Shown here piece by piece: positions 7,858 through 10,979 of a stretch of DNA of 10,979 nucleotides. Position numbers and translations under genes: made by a program. Below the pieces are notes generated by a model. The model searched no databases. It was not told where the DNA came from and saw nothing but the letters and a program-made list of their open reading frames with translations. Position 1 is the first letter of the stretch; each line of letters begins with the position of its first letter. Source of the stretch: Hemicentrotus pulcherrimus (Eukaryota > Echinodermata > Echinoidea > Camarodonta > Strongylocentrotidae); assembly GCA_003118195.1 (NCBI GenBank), contig BEXV01002606.1, positions 30,706-41,684 of the forward strand. Reading direction: 5' to 3'.

Positions 7858-8412
7858 ACGACGAGGTGAATAGATTCATAATGTGTACAATATACATTCT
7901 TGATCGAGAGATCGATAATTTCTTCATTTATTTTAGAAATTACTGTAAAAAATGTTTATCGTGAGTCGACATGGTAGTTTTGCATGTTACAAAACGTGAT
8001 AGATAGATATTTATATACATAAATACAATGCTGGTCAAAAGTTTTTTTAAATCCTATGTTTTGAGATCTCTTTTTAAATTGTTGGTTACTGACTTTTGAA
8101 TAATCCATTTTCGTAATTTATCCTCATTAATGCATATGCATTTGTAAATGACCTCGATACAAATTATTTAAATCACCTATTATGAATAAATGTATCTAAA
8201 TAGTCAGAATTAAAAATTACATAAATTACTTTTTGCTATGTAGGACAAATGTTATGGATTGCCTTACCTATCAGCATGTAATTATGCATTTTGCATTCTA
8301 ATCATTTTTAAATGTATCAGATGAAACATTAGCCATTTCAAATTTCTCAATCAAGCAGACTTTTATGAATAAAATAAACGCAACATTGGTCAAATCGTGT
8401 CACTTTCAATAT
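7858..8412. other. AT-rich upstream DNA without recognisable gene
   Basis: No coding or RNA gene seen. One segment (TACAATGCTGGTCAAAAGTT, 8024-8043) resembles the terminus of a Tc1-type transposon, but no inverted partner was found. A diverged direct copy (CAACATTGGTCAAATC) occurs at 8381-8396. Confidence 0.5.
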
Positions 8413-8627
8413 ATTTTTTTTCCTCCCCCTCCACCTCCTCCCTCTCTTTGCCTTCTTCTTCTAATTTTCTTCGTCATGTTCTTCTTCTCTTCTTCTTTGT
8501 CTCATCCTTTTTCTTTCCTTCTTCCTCCTCATTCTTATTGTTCTTTTTCTACTTTGTTTTTTGTTTTGTTTCTCTTTTCTCTTCCTTTTTATTGTTTTTT
8601 CCCCTTTCCTCGTCCTCGCCCTTCTCC
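8413..8627. repeat. Polypyrimidine tract
   Basis: About 215 bases almost entirely C and T on the plus strand (CTTCTT, CCTCCTCC, TTTCTTTT mixtures). The overlapping plus-strand frames rich in Phe, Ser, Leu and Pro are compositional, not genes. Confidence 0.93.
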
Positions 8628-8684
8628 GTGAGGTGTCGGTGATGATTTCATTCCCTGTTTTTTCTTCTTCAATTTAGTAACTAA

Positions 8685-8907
8685 CACTATGAACATGACG
8701 GACAAAGAAAGCGGACAAAATATACAGTTCCTCAGGTAGACAAAGGAACATCCCTTCACTGCTATTATGTAAAAATGTGTAGAACTGGTGAATATGCATG
8801 TGACACCTGTTCTACATATTTTTTTACATAATAGCAGTGAAGGGATGTTCCCTTGTCTATCTAAGGAACTGTATATTTTGTCCGCTTTCTTTGTCATGTT
8901 CATAGTG
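8685..8907. mobile_element. CACTA-type (EnSpm/CMC) foldback MITE with 3-bp TAA target duplication
   Basis: A 223-bp element is almost entirely one inverted repeat. The left arm is 8685-8790, the right arm 8804-8907, and the central loop is about 13 bp. The arms are nearly identical apart from a 4-bp insertion near 8700, a 2-bp length difference in an A run, and a few substitutions. The ends read CACTATGAACATGAC and, inverted, GTCATGTTCATAGTG. They are flanked by TAA at 8682-8684 and TAA at 8908-8910. CACTA termini plus a 3-bp duplication define the EnSpm/CACTA group. No transposase is present, so it is non-autonomous. The high arm similarity suggests a young insertion or arm homogenisation. 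A transcript through it would fold into a roughly 100-bp hairpin. Confidence 0.85.
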
Positions 8908-8910
8908 TAA

Positions 8911-10979
8911 CAAGTGGGCGAATGGCATATACTGACATAACTGAGAAACATTAACAGACAGAACATGATACCAAATCACCGCGTTTCTCTTTTCAGTCAT
9001 ATACACACGTATACTCTGTCGAAACCATTTCGTTATTTTTTTTCCTCTCAAACCAATTTTGTTTGCTTTCTGAATCAAGTATTCTCTAAATCAAACAAAT
9101 CAGTGTACATATCTTCTCTTAATGTCAACACTCGAATTAATATGATTGAGTGGTGTCGGGTCAAAACTGATGGAAATTTATGTACCAATCCAGATGCTCT
9201 CCGGGCTTCGTGGGTGCTACACACTCCTGTATATATAGTTTTTATTCTAAAAAGGATACTCGAATTCTCCCATCAATTACTAGAAATATAATTACGTCCT
9301 GATTAATCAATCTTTGTCATGTAAAAAGTTAAATTCATCCTCTTTTATTTGATACCAAATATGGTATGTTATGATATAGTCACATGAATGAATTTGAAAT
9401 GTTTTAAGTGAATGATGTTATGTAGTTAACACAGGGAAATCATAATCGTAATGTATTTCCATTTAGGTATAATGCAACTAAGGGAAACAAAATACCAAGA
9501 CAAAAAGCAAAGATGAGTGATATTTATTGATGTCTACTTATTCATACTCCAAATTTTGTGCAACCTAGAAAGACAAATGAGTCCATAATAACCCCGAATG
9601 GACAGGAAAAGTGGAGTTGAAAACAGAATGGAAATTAATGTGGGGAGAGGTTCAATAAATGGATTACCTAGATGACCCCTTTAGATTGTATTTTAATATG
9701 ATAATGAAAAATGAAGTTCTTGATTGAACAATGATTAAGAACGTTAATTTGGACGAGATTTTAAAATAGGCGGCATCGGAGCTCGTAAAGGTGAATACCG
9801 GCGATAGTGAACAAAAAAAAAATCTCTTCTTTTCCTTTACTAGAAATATTCCCCCTACTTCTAATTAAAACTAGATTTCGAAAATTGAAACATGAGTTAA
9901 TTTAGTCTCTGGGCGGAACAGCTTTATATTGCACTAACGTGGTTTTTCTAGTAAAAAGCGGGATCTGTGTTTGATACTTCAAAGCAAATATATAACTTTG
10001 CATAATTGTATAAATCTGAAATACTGTTACTGCCAGAAGATTTTAGAATGAATCACAAATGAAGAAATTTTGTTTTATTGCAAGGGGGCGATGGGGGAGG
10101 GGCGATTATTAACAATGTACAACAAATTACTTACCTCACTCAGAAACTTGCATATGCTAGGTGCTGAGCATGTAAAGTTTATCGATGGAGTACGGAAAAA
10201 TACCCGATTACCAGAATAAGAGAGTCAGATCATATCTTGGTAGAATGGTTTTACTCCAGTCGCAAAAGTTACGATCCGTTTTTGAAATCACGTATAGAAA
10301 ATGCGCTTGGATCTCCAATGCAATCTTTTTCAAAATGCTGCTTTTGGGGATCATGCTACAAATTGATATCTTTTTAAGCGAGACACACTCCGGCGCCTTG
10401 CTAAGGCAATGCTCATATAAATTAACTATTCTAAATGCGGTACAGTTATCAGAAGTTCTATTTACTCAGCGGCAACCTCTTACGATATTACTACATCAAT
10501 TATGTCGTGTGTTTGTTTGAGGCTTTAAATAGTCGTACGCATGCGCGGTAATGGCTCAGAAAGGGACAAATATTATCACTGGATTTATGCATAGCATCAC
10601 GATGAAGATCATAACAATGAAGTAGCGGTAGTAGGATGGGGAATGATTTATGGAGGACTGGAGGAGGGGTATTGAGTGCAGGTTTAAAAGGGTGTAAGTT
10701 CGATGATCTAAGGTTTTTCATCAGAGTCATATTTCTTCGTAATAAAGCATTAAGGTCTGTGGGCAAAGTCATTGAAGGGACAATTGCAGAAAATGCGTAG
10801 AGCATTCATCTCTAGTCTTCCAACCATTTGCAAGTTTGCAATCTTCTGAATCTTCTGAATAGAATCCGGACATCGCTAGAAATCAGCACTATTGTCCAGA
10901 GCTGGTCTGTCTATCGTGCGTCGTGCATTTTAGTTCGTCTTTAAGAGGTCTTTATTTAATTGATTTTTAAAGGCTGCGT
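8911..10979. other. Upstream intergenic DNA without recognisable gene
   Basis: Mostly AT-rich. The 8965-9291, 10185-10520 (plus) and 10500-10805 (minus) open frames have no recognisable family and no supporting splice structure. A donor-like site on the minus strand lies at 10137-10129. A G-rich run occurs at 10084-10103, and CTTCTGAAT is tandemly repeated near 10840-10860. Confidence 0.5.
10129..10137 (-). promoter_or_regulatory. Isolated consensus splice donor (GAG/GTAAGT), minus strand
   Basis: Near-perfect donor on the same strand as the RFX6-like gene and about 3.8 kb upstream of its start. It could mark the end of a non-coding 5' exon. The sequence 5' of it is open for about 30 codons in one frame but not protein-like. 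A single 9-base match is weak evidence. Confidence 0.15.

Noticed and set aside
8024..8396. Possible Tc1/mariner element starting TACAATGCTGGTCAAAAG
   Set aside because: The only related sequence (CAACATTGGTCAAATC at 8381-8396) is in direct, not inverted, orientation, and no terminal inverted partner was found.
8365..8642. Plus-strand open frames of 81-88 codons rich in Phe, Ser and Pro
   Set aside because: They are produced by the polypyrimidine tract; two overlapping frames are open at once, typical of composition rather than coding.
8685..8907. Interpretation of the long hairpin as a microRNA precursor
   Set aside because: Arms of about 105 bp with CACTA ends and 3-bp flanking duplications fit a transposon much better than a roughly 70-90 nt miRNA hairpin.
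8589..9078. Minus-strand open frames of 125 and 73 codons across the foldback element
   Set aside because: They read through the CACTA MITE arms and the edge of the pyrimidine tract; the mirrored arms and lack of a domain argue against a gene.
10185..10805. Open frames of 111 codons (plus) and 101 codons (minus) near the right edge
   Set aside because: No recognisable motif, partial overlap on opposite strands, and no splice or promoter support.
1..10979. tRNA, rRNA, CRISPR or bacterial-type operon features
   Set aside because: None of their hallmarks was found; spliced gene structure and repeat content are those of an animal nuclear genome.

Overview
The window is animal nuclear DNA. It is AT-rich, gene-sparse, intron-containing and full of simple repeats and small transposon remnants. 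The repeat style suggests a marine invertebrate, with an echinoderm as my best guess: a GCGC stem-loop followed by an ATT-rich retroposon tail, a CACTA-type foldback element and a TTAA-flanked mini-element. Taxonomy is inference only; no species-specific sequence was recognised.

The one gene I can identify is on the minus strand: the 5' part of an RFX-family transcription factor, closest to RFX6. Exon 3 (1530-1653) encodes the first half of the RFX winged-helix DNA-binding domain. Exon 2 (2315-2531) encodes an acidic then lysine-rich linker ending in the start of the domain. A probable first coding exon (6278-6368) has a strong start context and an upstream in-frame stop. All three join in phase across introns of 661 and 3746 bases. 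The rest of the DNA-binding domain and the protein lie beyond position 1. Exon 2 carries an in-frame TAA (2485-2487), so the exon 1-2-3 reading is interrupted. It could be an allele or assembly error, a pseudogene, or a sign that translation starts inside exon 2 at the ATG at 2416-2418.

Layout: 1-1529 is RFX6 intron 3, with a retroposon 3' tail near 410-490 and an unassigned plus-strand open segment at the very edge. 1530-2531 holds exons 2 and 3. 2532-6277 is intron 1, with a purine-rich microsatellite block, a minus-strand retroposon tail, ATT-rich low-complexity DNA and a cluster of three octamers (ATGCAAAT). 6278-6560 holds exon 1 and the presumed promoter/5' UTR. 6561-10979 is upstream, with no recognisable gene. 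It holds a retroposon-like 3' end (about 6680-6878), a 73-bp TTAA-flanked piggyBac-like mini-MITE (7781-7853), a long polypyrimidine tract (8413-8627) and a 223-bp CACTA-type foldback element with 3-bp target duplications (8685-8907).

Most longer open frames here are artefacts of simple repeats or AT-rich chance frames and are not annotated as genes.
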